Below are positions 1 through 4,391 of a stretch of 5,506 nucleotides of DNA, in pieces. The translations under genes and the position numbers were made by a program. The stretch's first letter is position 1; every line of letters starts with the position of its first letter. Location of the stretch: assembly GCA_021779795.1 (NCBI GenBank), contig JAJXZZ010000235.1, forward strand, positions 1 to 5,506. The letters are read 5' to 3'. The notes beneath the pieces were generated by a model. That model made no database searches. It was not told the DNA's origin and worked only from the letters and a program-made list of their open reading frames with translations. The stretch comes from Acidobacteriota bacterium (GTDB lineage Bacteria; Acidobacteriota; Vicinamibacteria; Vicinamibacterales; Fen-181).

Positions 1-1
1 C

Positions 2-1159
2 GGGCGAGAGGGGCGGCAGTCGGGCGACGATGAGGTGGCCCGGGCGCTCCGCGCCGCGGGGGCGCCCATCATCCTGGCGATCAACAAGATGGACGACCGC
101 CGCGCGCGCGACGGGGCGATGGAGCTGTTCCAGCTCGGCATCGATCCCGTCGTCGAGATCTCGGCCGAGCACGGGCAGGGGATCTCCGACCTGCTCGACG
201 AGGTGGCGAGCCGCCTGCCATCGCGGCCGTTCGGGGCCGCGGCCGGCGGCCAGGCGGCGGGAGAAGGAGAGGAGACGGACGCGGACGGGGACGCGGCGCA
301 CGAGGTGGACACCGGCCCCGAGGAGACGGGCGTGGCCATCATCGGCCGGCCCAACGTGGGGAAGTCGTCGCTCGTCAACCGCCTGCTGCGCGAGGAGCGC
401 GTCCTGGTCAGCGAGATCCCGGGCACGACGCGCGACGCCGTGGACTCGCTGCTGCGGTGGCACCGGCGCGATTTCCGGATCGTGGACACGGCCGGCATCC
501 GGCGGCCCGGGCGCGTGGCCCGGTCGGGCCAGGTGGAATCGCTGAGCGTCCTCATCGCGCGTCGCGCGGTCGAAGCGGCCGACGTGGCGGTGGTCGTGAT
601 CGACGCGGTCGAGGGGGCCACCGAGCAGGACGGGGCGATCGCCGGAGAGGCCGAGCGCGCCGGCTGCGGCATCATCGTCGCCGTCAACAAGTGGGACCTG
701 ATGAAGGATCGCGGGGCGGACTACGCCGGGGAGTTCGACGACCAGATGCGGCGGCGGCTGAAGTTCCTGGAGTACGCGCCGGTGCTGCACATCTCGGCCG
801 CGACGGGGGAGCGGACGGCGCGGCTGCTCGAGACGATCGACCGGGTGGCCGAGGCGCGGAAGCGCCGCGTCAGCACGGGCGAGCTGAACCGGTTCGTCGA
901 GACCGTGACGGCGGCGCACCCGCCGGCGAGCCCCGGGCGCAAGGCGGTCCGGATCCTGTACGCGGCCCAGGTCGGCGTCGCGCCGCCCTCGTTCGTCTTC
1001 TTCACGAACGTCGCGACCACGTTCCACTTCTCGTACCAGCGGTTCCTCGTCAACCAGCTGCGCGAGGCGTTCGGCTTCCTCGGCACGCCGATCCGGCTGC
1101 AGGTGCGGGCGCGCCGGGACCACCGCGGCGCGGGCGGGCGCGGGGCGGCGGCCGAGTAG
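2..1159 (+). CDS. der: GTPase Der (EngA), 5'-truncated by the window edge
   Basis: Der is a tandem-GTPase protein that binds the 50S subunit and is needed for late large-subunit assembly. The frame is open from base 2 to TAG at 1157-1159 (385 residues), so the real start lies outside the window. Full Der proteins are usually about 440-490 aa, so G1-G3 of the first GTPase domain are missing. Its G4 motif NKMD (83-94) and a SAEHGQG G5-like motif are present. An acidic linker follows. The second GTPase domain is complete: GRPNVGKS (from about 344), PGTTRD G2 (about 418-435), DTAGI G3 (about 484-498), NKWD G4 (685-696) and an ISA G5. The C-terminal KH-like domain is intact (KAVRILYAAQVGVAPPSFVF through GTPIRLQVRAR). 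GTG at 35 is an internal codon, not a start. Motif order and spacing leave little doubt about the family. Confidence 0.97.
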   Translation, partial: GREGRQSGDDEVARALRAAGAPIILAINKMDDRRARDGAMELFQLGIDPVVEISAEHGQGISDLLDEVASRLPSRPFGAAAGGQAAGEGEETDADGDAAHEVDTGPEETGVAIIGRPNVGKSSLVNRLLREERVLVSEIPGTTRDAVDSLLRWHRRDFRIVDTAGIRRPGRVARSGQVESLSVLIARRAVEAADVAVVVIDAVEGATEQDGAIAGEAERAGCGIIVAVNKWDLMKDRGADYAGEFDDQMRRRLKFLEYAPVLHISAATGERTARLLETIDRVAEARKRRVSTGELNRFVETVTAAHPPASPGRKAVRILYAAQVGVAPPSFVFFTNVATTFHFSYQRFLVNQLREAFGFLGTPIRLQVRARRDHRGAGGRGAAAE

Positions 1160-1173
1160 GCGGCGGGGGGGCA

Positions 1174-1182
1174 TGTTATACT
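1174..1182 (+). promoter_or_regulatory. Extended -10 promoter of the MerR-type gene
   Basis: TG (1174-1175), one spacer base, then TATACT (1177-1182) makes an extended -10 element in an otherwise very GC-rich spacer. No -35 resembling TTGACA lies 16-18 bp upstream, which is tolerated for extended -10 promoters. The predicted transcription start falls near 1188-1190, so the ATG at 1173 that opens the longest frame would not be transcribed. This favours the GTG at 1197 as start codon, with a very short leader. Confidence 0.55.
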
Positions 1183-1196
1183 GCGCCGTCAGAGCC

Positions 1197-1808
1197 GTGG
1201 CCGACACTTCCATCGACATCCCGAATCGTGCCGCGTTCAAGGCGTCCGAGGTGTGCGAGATCGCGCAGATCCCGCCCTACGTGCTCCGGTCGTGGGAGAA
1301 GGAGTTTCCCGGCCTCGGCGCGGCGGCTCGGCCGGGCGGCCCGCGCATCTACCGGCGCGCCGACGTCGAGCAGATCCTGCGCATCAAACAGCTCGTGTTC
1401 GCCGAGGGGCTGACGCTGGCCGGCGCGAGGCGCAGGCTCGAAGGCGATCCGGCCAGCGAAGAGGTGCTCGAAGCGCCGGCCACCGTCTCCGACCAGATGA
1501 AGGCGCACGTGGCCGAGGCGCGGCGCGGCCTGAAGGACCTGCTGACGCTGCTGTCGGCGCCCTCCGGCCCCGGGCGCGCGGAGGCGGCGGCGGGCGTTGC
1601 ACCGGCCGCGCCGGCTGGTGGCACGGCGGCCGAGGAAGAAGAGGTCGAGCCGACGTGGCCGCCTTCGGCGCCGCGCGGGCGGCTGGCGGATGAAGGGCAG
1701 GGCGACTTGCTGCTGCTGGGCGACGCGCCGGAGGGAGCCACGAAGCCGCGCCGGGCGCGGAAGCCGGCGACACGGCCGCGCACGGACGAGCCATCTAAGG
1801 TAAAATAG
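1197..1808 (+). CDS. MerR-family helix-turn-helix transcriptional regulator
   Basis: Predicted 203-aa DNA-binding regulator. An N-terminal MerR-type winged helix-turn-helix is visible: FKASEVCEIAQIPPYVLRSW at residues 14-33, then a RIYRRADVEQILRIKQL wing/helix at about 51-67 and EGLTLAGARRRLE at about 72-84. The remainder is low-complexity, rich in Ala/Pro/Glu and ending in a basic Arg/Lys tail. It has none of the cysteine metal-binding or drug-binding domains that classical MerR proteins carry, so the inducer is unknown. The frame opens at ATG 1173, but that codon overlaps the extended -10 box; GTG 1197 gives a start MADTSIDIPN close to the HTH and is preferred. No good ribosome-binding site precedes it. 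It follows der by 37 bp with its own promoter and ends inside the tRNA-Pro promoter. A MerR-like gene beside tRNA-Pro is, from memory, a recurrent arrangement in several Gram-negative groups. Confidence 0.88.
   Translation: MADTSIDIPNRAAFKASEVCEIAQIPPYVLRSWEKEFPGLGAAARPGGPRIYRRADVEQILRIKQLVFAEGLTLAGARRRLEGDPASEEVLEAPATVSDQMKAHVAEARRGLKDLLTLLSAPSGPGRAEAAAGVAPAAPAGGTAAEEEEVEPTWPPSAPRGRLADEGQGDLLLLGDAPEGATKPRRARKPATRPRTDEPSKVK
1801..1806 (+). promoter_or_regulatory. Candidate -10 box of tRNA-Pro
   Basis: TAAAAT is the only AT-rich hexamer upstream of the tRNA and lies 11 bp before its first base, a normal distance for a -10 box with a very short 5' leader. It overlaps the last sense codons and stop (TAG 1806-1808) of the upstream regulator gene. 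No recognisable -35 hexamer is present around 1778-1784. Confidence 0.4.
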
Positions 1809-1817
1809 TCGGACGGT

Positions 1818-1894
1818 CGGGGCGTAGCGCAGCTTGGTAGCGCACCTGAATGGGGTTCAGGGGGTCGCTGGTTCGAATCCAGTCGCCCCGACCA
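1818..1894 (+). tRNA. tRNA-Pro (anticodon GGG)
   Basis: A complete 77-nt cloverleaf. The acceptor stem CGGGGCG (1818-1824) pairs perfectly with CGCCCCG (1884-1890). The D stem is GCGC/GCGC around AGCTTGGTA. The anticodon stem CCTGA (1845-1849) pairs with TCAGG (1857-1861), and the loop ATGGGGT places GGG at 1852-1854, decoding CCC and CCU proline codons. The variable loop is 1862-1866. The T stem GCTGG/CCAGT has one G-U pair around TTCGAAT (1872-1878). Discriminator A 1891 is followed by an encoded CCA (1892-1894). This is the last host-core gene before the phage-derived block, and tRNA 3' ends are classical integration targets. Confidence 0.97.
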
Positions 1895-1904
1895 CATTTC
1901 GAGA

Positions 1905-1948
1905 CGCGGGGTAACACCGGGGTAACACAAGGCTCCGGGTACCCCGCG
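1905..1948. repeat. Inverted repeat adjacent to tRNA-Pro
   Basis: CGCGGGGTA (1905-1913) and its exact reverse complement TACCCCGCG (1940-1948) flank a 26-nt loop, starting 10 bp after the tRNA CCA end. The right arm can also pair with the second tandem repeat copy (CGGGGTA 1918-1924), so two alternative hairpins are possible. It could terminate the tRNA transcript or act as recombinase-binding arms. There is no T-run, so a classical intrinsic terminator is not supported. Confidence 0.5.
1908..1928 (+). repeat. Tandem 11-bp direct repeat
   Basis: The decamer GGGGTAACAC occurs twice (1908-1917 and 1919-1928), separated by a single C, giving an 11-bp period of about one helical turn. Copies therefore present the same DNA face. 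It starts 13 bp after the tRNA CCA. Short same-face direct repeats beside a tRNA are what arm-type or core-flanking sites of a tyrosine integrase look like, but no integrase is visible to match them. Confidence 0.6.
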
Positions 1949-2004
1949 TTGCTGTGTACAGGGGCCGCCGGAGCGCCCGTACATGGCCCAACCACGCGCC
2001 CGGT

Positions 2005-2021
2005 CACGCGGGAGGGGAGGT
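2005..2021. repeat. 17-nt direct repeat, copy 1
   Basis: CACGCGGGAGGGGAGGT matches copy 2 at 2103-2119 in 16 of 17 positions (only base 13 differs), with a 98-bp period. Each copy is followed on the + strand within a few bases by one of the 10-bp-arm palindromes. On the - strand both copies encode an LPSRV-like string in different frames, so a small internal duplication of a once-coding segment is the simplest reading. Confidence 0.6.
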
Positions 2022-2027
2022 GACGGC

Positions 2028-2049
2028 ACCTGTCCACTGGTGGACAGGT
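2028..2049. repeat. Palindrome 1 (10-bp arms, 2-bp centre)
   Basis: ACCTGTCCAC (2028-2037) and GTGGACAGGT (2040-2049) are exact reverse complements around TG. As RNA it would fold as a 9-bp stem with a CTGG loop. As DNA it has the shape of a dimer-binding operator. No T-run follows on either strand, so a terminator role is not supported. Confidence 0.7.
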
Positions 2050-2102
2050 CGAGCACGCGCCCGCGCGCACGTCGCCGGGTAGCTCTTACCGTCCTTCCCC
2101 AC

Positions 2103-2119
2103 CACGCGGGAGGGCAGGT
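2103..2119. repeat. 17-nt direct repeat, copy 2
   Basis: CACGCGGGAGGGCAGGT is the second copy of the repeat at 2005-2021. Its last four bases (2116-2119) are the first four bases of palindrome 2. Confidence 0.6.
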
Positions 2120-2137
2120 TATGCGCCCGCATAACCT
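2116..2137. repeat. Palindrome 2 (10-bp arms, 2-bp centre)
   Basis: AGGTTATGCG (2116-2125) and CGCATAACCT (2128-2137) are exact reverse complements around CC, with the same 22-bp geometry as palindrome 1 but an unrelated sequence. It covers the ATG of the short - strand frame at 2132. GCGCCCGCAT (2123-2132) is also complementary to ATGCGGGCGC at 2217-2226, offering a competing long-range pairing. Confidence 0.7.
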
Positions 2138-2165
2138 CTGCCTTGATGCCGTCTCTTAGCTGAGG

Positions 2166-2181
2166 TGCTTAGTCCTAAGCA
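2166..2181. repeat. Palindrome 3 (7-bp arms, 2-bp centre)
   Basis: TGCTTAG (2166-2172) and CTAAGCA (2175-2181) are exact reverse complements around TC. As RNA this is a 6-bp stem with a GTCC loop. Confidence 0.55.
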
Positions 2182-2188
2182 GGTGCCC

Positions 2189-2206
2189 GCTACAAGTGGT
2201 TGTAGC
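2189..2206. repeat. Palindrome 4 (7-bp arms, 4-bp centre)
   Basis: GCTACAA (2189-2195) and TTGTAGC (2200-2206) flank GTGG. It begins eight bases after palindrome 3 and shares the 4-nt-loop layout of the other three. Confidence 0.55.
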
Positions 2207-2273
2207 CTGAGCCCTGATGCGGGCGCTTCCGCCGCCGCCGACGCGCAGCCGCGCCGAGCTTGTGCTTCGCCAT
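2190..2273 (-). CDS. Possible 27-aa arginine-rich micropeptide
   Basis: ATG at 2273 to TAG at 2190 encodes MAKHKLGAAARRRRRKRPHQ followed by GSGYNHL. It starts 38 bases after the zinc-ribbon stop and is extremely basic, as nucleic-acid-binding phage micropeptides can be. No recognisable ribosome-binding site precedes the ATG, the length is within chance expectation for this base composition, and no family is recognised. Confidence 0.18.
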   Translation of the reverse strand: MAKHKLGAAARRRRRKRPHQGSGYNHL

Positions 2274-2311
2274 GGCTCGCGCGAGGAACGTCCGGTGTCG
2301 CGTCTGTCGCG

Positions 2312-2503
2312 TCACGGCCGTGGATGCGGGCCGCGCTTGCGCCGGTAGGCCAGACACTTGGGACACCGCTTCGGGAGTTCGTAGCCGTGCGCCGCGTAGA
2401 AGTCCGCTTCACCGAGTCGCAAGGTGAACGGGGCTCCGCAGTCCTTACAGACCGTGAAGCCGTCAGGCCGAAGCGCCTTCGTCACGTAGTGATCGCTGAG
2501 CAT
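2312..2503 (-). CDS. Small zinc-ribbon protein
   Basis: A 63-aa protein with two CxxC knuckles: CKDC at residues 19-22 and CPKC at 47-50, separated by 24 residues containing FTLRLGEADFYAAHGYELPKR. This CxDCG-F-E-FY-G-P-R-CxxC pattern matches the 'probable zinc-ribbon' family (Pfam zinc-ribbon of the PF13451 type, recognised from memory), which binds one Zn and has no settled function. The tail is basic (YRRKRGPHPRP), which would suit nucleic-acid binding; that is inference. ATG at 2503 is well supported by GGAGA (2514-2510) six bases upstream. The start lies 22 nt inside the upstream 81-aa gene in another frame, so the two are probably co-translated. It is the last confident gene of the phage block before the tRNA. 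Confidence 0.82.
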   Translation of the reverse strand: MLSDHYVTKALRPDGFTVCKDCGAPFTLRLGEADFYAAHGYELPKRCPKCLAYRRKRGPHPRP

Positions 2504-2727
2504 GCAGGTTCTCCGAGCCGGCGCGCCAGGCGCCCGATCGCCTCAGGTTCGATGCCGGCGAGTTCGCACCACGCGCGGGAGGGTTCGCTCCGCCCGTCGA
2601 GCACGGTCTGCGCCGAGCGAAGTTCGTGAGGGGTGAGGCCAGCGGGGGAGCCGAGGTCGAGCACGGCGCGTCGGAGTACGCCGACCGCCAGGCGTCGATA
2701 CGCGGTCCCGTCGATGAGGTCGGGCAT
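2482..2727 (-). CDS. Hypothetical phage-block protein, 81 aa
   Basis: Starts MPDLIDGTAYRRLAVGVLRR and ends ITT before TGA at 2482. The sequence appears all-helical: an N-terminal amphipathic helix (residues 7-24, YRRLAVGVLRRAVLDLGS), a second helix HELRSAQTVL, and a C-terminal RAWCELAGIEPEAIGRLARR segment. The last recalls the 'F-x-x-C-x-x-x-G-[LI]-x-P-x-x-[VI]-R' ending of small uncharacterised proteins in high-GC prophages; function unknown. The frame stays open to about 2913, but upstream codons encode only Arg/Pro-rich low-complexity sequence and overlap the 2769-2820 inverted repeat. ATG 2727 is therefore chosen, with GAGGG (2736-2732) four bases before it. Its 3' end overlaps the zinc-ribbon gene by 22 nt. 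Confidence 0.68.
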   Translation of the reverse strand: MPDLIDGTAYRRLAVGVLRRAVLDLGSPAGLTPHELRSAQTVLDGRSEPSRAWCELAGIEPEAIGRLARRLGEPACSAITT

Positions 2728-2768
2728 GGTGCCCTCGAAGGAAAAATCACCGCCGGCCGAGTTCGCCT

Positions 2769-2820
2769 CTCGCGTATCGGCCGACGGTGAGCGGCGATGT
2801 CGTCCGCCGCGATACGCGAG
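2769..2820. repeat. 11-bp inverted repeat upstream of the 81-aa/zinc-ribbon pair
   Basis: CTCGCGTATCG (2769-2779) and CGATACGCGAG (2810-2820) are exact reverse complements with a 30-nt loop that itself contains a small stem (CGGCG/CGCCG on the - strand). It lies about 40 bp upstream of the ATG at 2727, in the 194-bp gap after the capsid gene. Reasonable roles are an operator, an mRNA structure that isolates the downstream pair from capsid transcription, or a recombination relic. Confidence 0.6.
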
Positions 2821-2879
2821 GCCGGTGCTCGGGCCGCGCGACTCACAGCGCGCGGGGCCAGCCGGAACCCTCGGGGGCC

Positions 2880-2908
2880 GCGGCCGACCGGCGTTGCCGG
2901 CCAGCCGC
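2880..2908 (-). terminator. GC-rich hairpin after the capsid gene (coding-strand specific)
   Basis: On the - strand GCGGCTGGCCGGC, an AAC loop, then GCCGGTCGGCCGC form a 13-bp stem in which every position pairs, two as G-U. On the + strand those two positions become A-C and C-A mismatches. The stem starts 13 nt after the capsid stop codon. No T-run follows, so it may be a pause/Rho-associated terminator or a 3'-end stabiliser rather than a textbook intrinsic terminator. Confidence 0.5.
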
Positions 2909-2921
2909 CCCAACAGTCACG

Positions 2922-4163
2922 CTACGCGAGCTTGATCCCGGACACGCGCACGACCGCATCCGGGTTCATCACGCCGACCCCGATGCGAGCCCGGACGTGC
3001 AGGATCTCCTGCAAGCTCGACGCCGAGCTGTACGGATCGCGCAGAAACACCGGCGAGTTCCGATGCTGCGCGAACAGCAACTGCGCCGGATCGAAGACGT
3101 AGACACTCTGGCACACCGCGCCGGAACTGCCGCTGACCTCGGTCGCGCTCAGCGAGTTCGTGAGCAGCACGCGGACGCCGTAGATGCGCCGCTCGATCGC
3201 CTGCGCCACGCTGCCGCTCGACTGCATCAACAGCGGCATGTTGGAGCCGCTCGACAACTGCTTGATCTTCGAGAGCAGGCGCCAGAGTCCGGGCGCCATG
3301 ACGAGCACCGGCTCGGCGCCGATGTTCTTCGCCAGCAGCATCCCGATCGCGTCGGCGATGAAATCGACCGAGGTCGGGACCGCGCCGTCCGCGCCAAGCG
3401 CGAACGTCTGGATGCCGGTCCAATTCTTCAGCCCAGTCGGCTGCGCGCCGCTCGCGGTCGAGCCCTCGAAGGCCACTTGGTCGATCGCCGCGCCCAGCGC
3501 CACGGACACCTGCCGCTGGAGCAGCTGACCGAGTTCGGGCACGTCGTCGAGCAGGCTCGCGGAGAACGGCACTTTGGCCGTCGCGGTGGCCAGGCTCAGG
3601 CGCACGCGGCCGAAGGTCGGTTCCGCGGCCACCTCGGGGCCGACTTCGCCCACCCACGTGATCGCCGGCCGGGTGGATTCGACCGGGATCTCGATCGCGT
3701 CCGCGCCGATCCGAATCGACGGCACGCCGGATTCGAGGTACGCGGTCATCGGCGTGACCAGCTGCCAGAGCTGCCCCACCTCCGCGCTGTCCAGATAGCC
3801 GCCGCCGGGGTTCGAGCTGATCATGAGCGCCTTCCGCGCCCACGTCGCCGCGCCCTTGGCGTCAACCGCCCGCTCGCTCGCCACGCCGCCGCCCACGCGC
3901 GCCCGGTTGGCTGCCGCCTGGAGCTGCGAGTCGTACTCGCGCTTCTCCAGCTCGCCGGCCAGCTCCACCAGTTCGTGCCGGTCGGCCAGCCCCTCGACCA
4001 CCTGTTTGGTTTCCGCCGCGGTCGGGGTCGCGCCGAGGCTCGGGATCGCGTACTGGCGGAGGCCGGAGCGGATCTCCGCGGCCACCCGGCCGGGCGCGTT
4101 CTCGGGATCGTCGGCCAGGTCGTGCATGCGTCGGCTGAAGTCGGACAGATTTTCGGTCTTCAT
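2922..4163 (-). CDS. HK97-fold phage major capsid protein
   Basis: A 413-aa shell protein of tailed-phage or phage-like particles. Residues 1 to about 100 are charged and helical, with a likely coiled coil at about 53-86 (VVEGLADRHELVELAGELEK); this fits the HK97 delta (scaffold) region normally removed by a prohead protease. The capsid domain follows: NPGGGYL at 118-124, the E-loop/strand region IEIPVESTRPAITWVGEVGP (157-176) and TFGRVRLSLATATAKVPFS (183-201). The helix VALGAAIDQVAF leads into EGSTASGAQPTGLKNW (233-248), the family's 'G-G-x-x-QP-x-G' landmark. The C-terminus VYVFDPAQ...LQEILHVRARIGVGVMNPDAVVRVSGIKL is the usual closing beta structure. ATG 4163 has AGGAGA (4177-4172) eight bases upstream; the open frame beyond it is non-coding. 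No protease gene is adjacent. The long + strand frame opposite it is a shadow. Confidence 0.93.
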   Translation of the reverse strand: MKTENLSDFSRRMHDLADDPENAPGRVAAEIRSGLRQYAIPSLGATPTAAETKQVVEGLADRHELVELAGELEKREYDSQLQAAANRARVGGGVASERAVDAKGAATWARKALMISSNPGGGYLDSAEVGQLWQLVTPMTAYLESGVPSIRIGADAIEIPVESTRPAITWVGEVGPEVAAEPTFGRVRLSLATATAKVPFSASLLDDVPELGQLLQRQVSVALGAAIDQVAFEGSTASGAQPTGLKNWTGIQTFALGADGAVPTSVDFIADAIGMLLAKNIGAEPVLVMAPGLWRLLSKIKQLSSGSNMPLLMQSSGSVAQAIERRIYGVRVLLTNSLSATEVSGSSGAVCQSVYVFDPAQLLFAQHRNSPVFLRDPYSSASSLQEILHVRARIGVGVMNPDAVVRVSGIKLA

Positions 4164-4181
4164 ACTACGATTCTCCTGAAT

Positions 4182-4199
4182 GGCCGGTTGGCACCGGCC
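4182..4199 (-). promoter_or_regulatory. Stem-loop just upstream of the capsid ribosome-binding site
   Basis: GGCCGGT (4193-4199 read on the - strand) and ACCGGCC pair perfectly around a 4-nt loop (GCCA on the - strand), ending four bases before the AGGAGA of the capsid gene. A strong leader hairpin at this place could protect the mRNA or act as a processing site for high capsid expression; that role is inferred. Confidence 0.45.
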
Positions 4200-4205
4200 G
4201 GAAGC

Positions 4206-4230
4206 CGCTTCGAGTGATCGGTCGAAGTGG
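4206..4230. repeat. Inverted repeat upstream of the capsid gene
   Basis: CTTCGA (4208-4213) and TCGAAG (4222-4227) are exact complements around 8 bp. On the + strand the stem extends to CC/GG with one G-T pair. It lies 45-64 bp upstream of the capsid start, a fitting place for an operator. Confidence 0.35.
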
Positions 4231-4278
4231 GGTGCTTCCGTTGGCGGAGAATCGCGTCCCGCGGTCCGCGTCGGAGGG

Positions 4279-4297
4279 AGCCTGCATCCCGCAGGCT
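4279..4297 (-). repeat. Hairpin in the leader between the 85-aa gene and the capsid gene
   Basis: AGCCTGC (4279-4285) and GCAGGCT (4291-4297) pair perfectly around five bases. It stands about 105 bp after the stop of the 85-aa gene. There is no T-run on the - strand side, so attenuation or mRNA stability is as likely as termination. Confidence 0.4.
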
Positions 4298-4361
4298 GAA
4301 CCACCGTCCCGGCGCGGCCCGCCTCCCGCGGGTGACGCCGACACGCTGGTGATCACACCCA

Positions 4362-4391
4362 ATGTTCTCACACTGAACCTCAGTTCGTCAA
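4362..4391 (-). promoter_or_regulatory. Candidate capsid-gene promoter with internal palindrome
   Basis: On the - strand TTGACG (4391-4386) is followed 18 bp later by GAACAT (4367-4362), a good -35 but weak -10 (3 of 6). Between them lies ACTGA-3 nt-TCAGT (4372-4384 on the + strand), a 13-bp palindrome in operator position. The -35 octamer ATTGACGA is repeated 15 bp upstream (4400-4407 and 4385-4392), where it overlaps the stop of the 85-aa gene. The 199-bp distance to the capsid start and weak -10 keep this tentative. Confidence 0.25.

Larger units (their letters stand above)
2004..2132 (-). pseudogene. Short reading frame with ParB-like/HTH-protein linker motif; probable remnant
   Basis: ATG at 2132 to TGA at 2004 gives a 42-aa frame. 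Residues 5-21, NLPSRVVGKDGKSYPAT, resemble a linker segment (G-x-DGK-x-YPA) seen just after the helix-turn-helix in ParB-like or HTH regulators of phages and plasmids. That recognition is from memory. Nearly all third positions are G or C up to about codon 25, then the bias relaxes, which suggests only the first half was coding under selection. The frame is closed by a TAA 12 codons upstream, with no HTH encoded. An AAGG eight bases before the ATG could serve for ribosome binding. The start codon lies in a palindrome, and the LPSRV segment is partly duplicated downstream. It may be a decayed fragment or a real micro-ORF. Confidence 0.35.
1895..2311. other. Structured spacer between tRNA-Pro and the phage genes; candidate attachment region
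   Basis: These 417 bp hold no convincing full-length gene. They contain tandem and inverted repeats just after the tRNA, four palindromes between 2028 and 2206, a 17-nt direct repeat, and two short - strand reading frames (2004-2132 and 2190-2273). An imperfect inverted repeat TGTAC (1955-1959)/GTACA (1979-1983) with GGG/CCC inside is also present. The position, flush with a tRNA 3' end and before inward-facing phage genes, fits an integration junction (attL or attR). The second copy of the tRNA end that would prove this is not in the window. The - strand frame across the tRNA and its flank is a translation artefact. Confidence 0.4.

Noticed and set aside
35..37. GTG start for der at position 35
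   Set aside because: The frame is open to base 2 and upstream residues fit the first GTPase domain; the gene is cut by the window edge.
457..1413. 318-aa + strand frame across der and the MerR gene
   Set aside because: Runs out of frame through two clear genes and has only Gly/Arg/Ala low-complexity composition.
1795..2070. - strand frame containing GDWIRTSDPLNPIQVRYQAA across the tRNA
   Set aside because: This is the well-known spurious translation of the antisense of a tRNA-Pro gene, recurrent in databases; it is not a protein.
2116..2137. Integron attC-like site (GTTATGC/GCATAAC)
   Set aside because: In attC the RYYYAAC box precedes GTTRRRY; here the order is reversed and the arms are only 2 bp apart.
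2028..2206. CRISPR array or intrinsic terminators
   Set aside because: The palindromes differ in sequence and spacing, so there are no repeat-spacer units, and none is followed by a T-run.
2119..2412. 97-aa - strand frame over the zinc-ribbon end and palindromes
   Set aside because: Overlaps the zinc-ribbon gene out of frame, no motif or ribosome-binding site.
2787..4217. 476-aa + strand frame opposite the capsid gene
   Set aside because: Arg/His/Ala-rich shadow produced by high GC; no motifs, and the - strand frame is an unmistakable capsid protein.
4165..4356. Possible 63-aa gene from GTG 4356 filling the gap before the capsid gene
   Set aside because: Low-complexity sequence, no ribosome-binding site, weak third-position bias, and three hairpins in the same stretch; regulatory DNA fits better.
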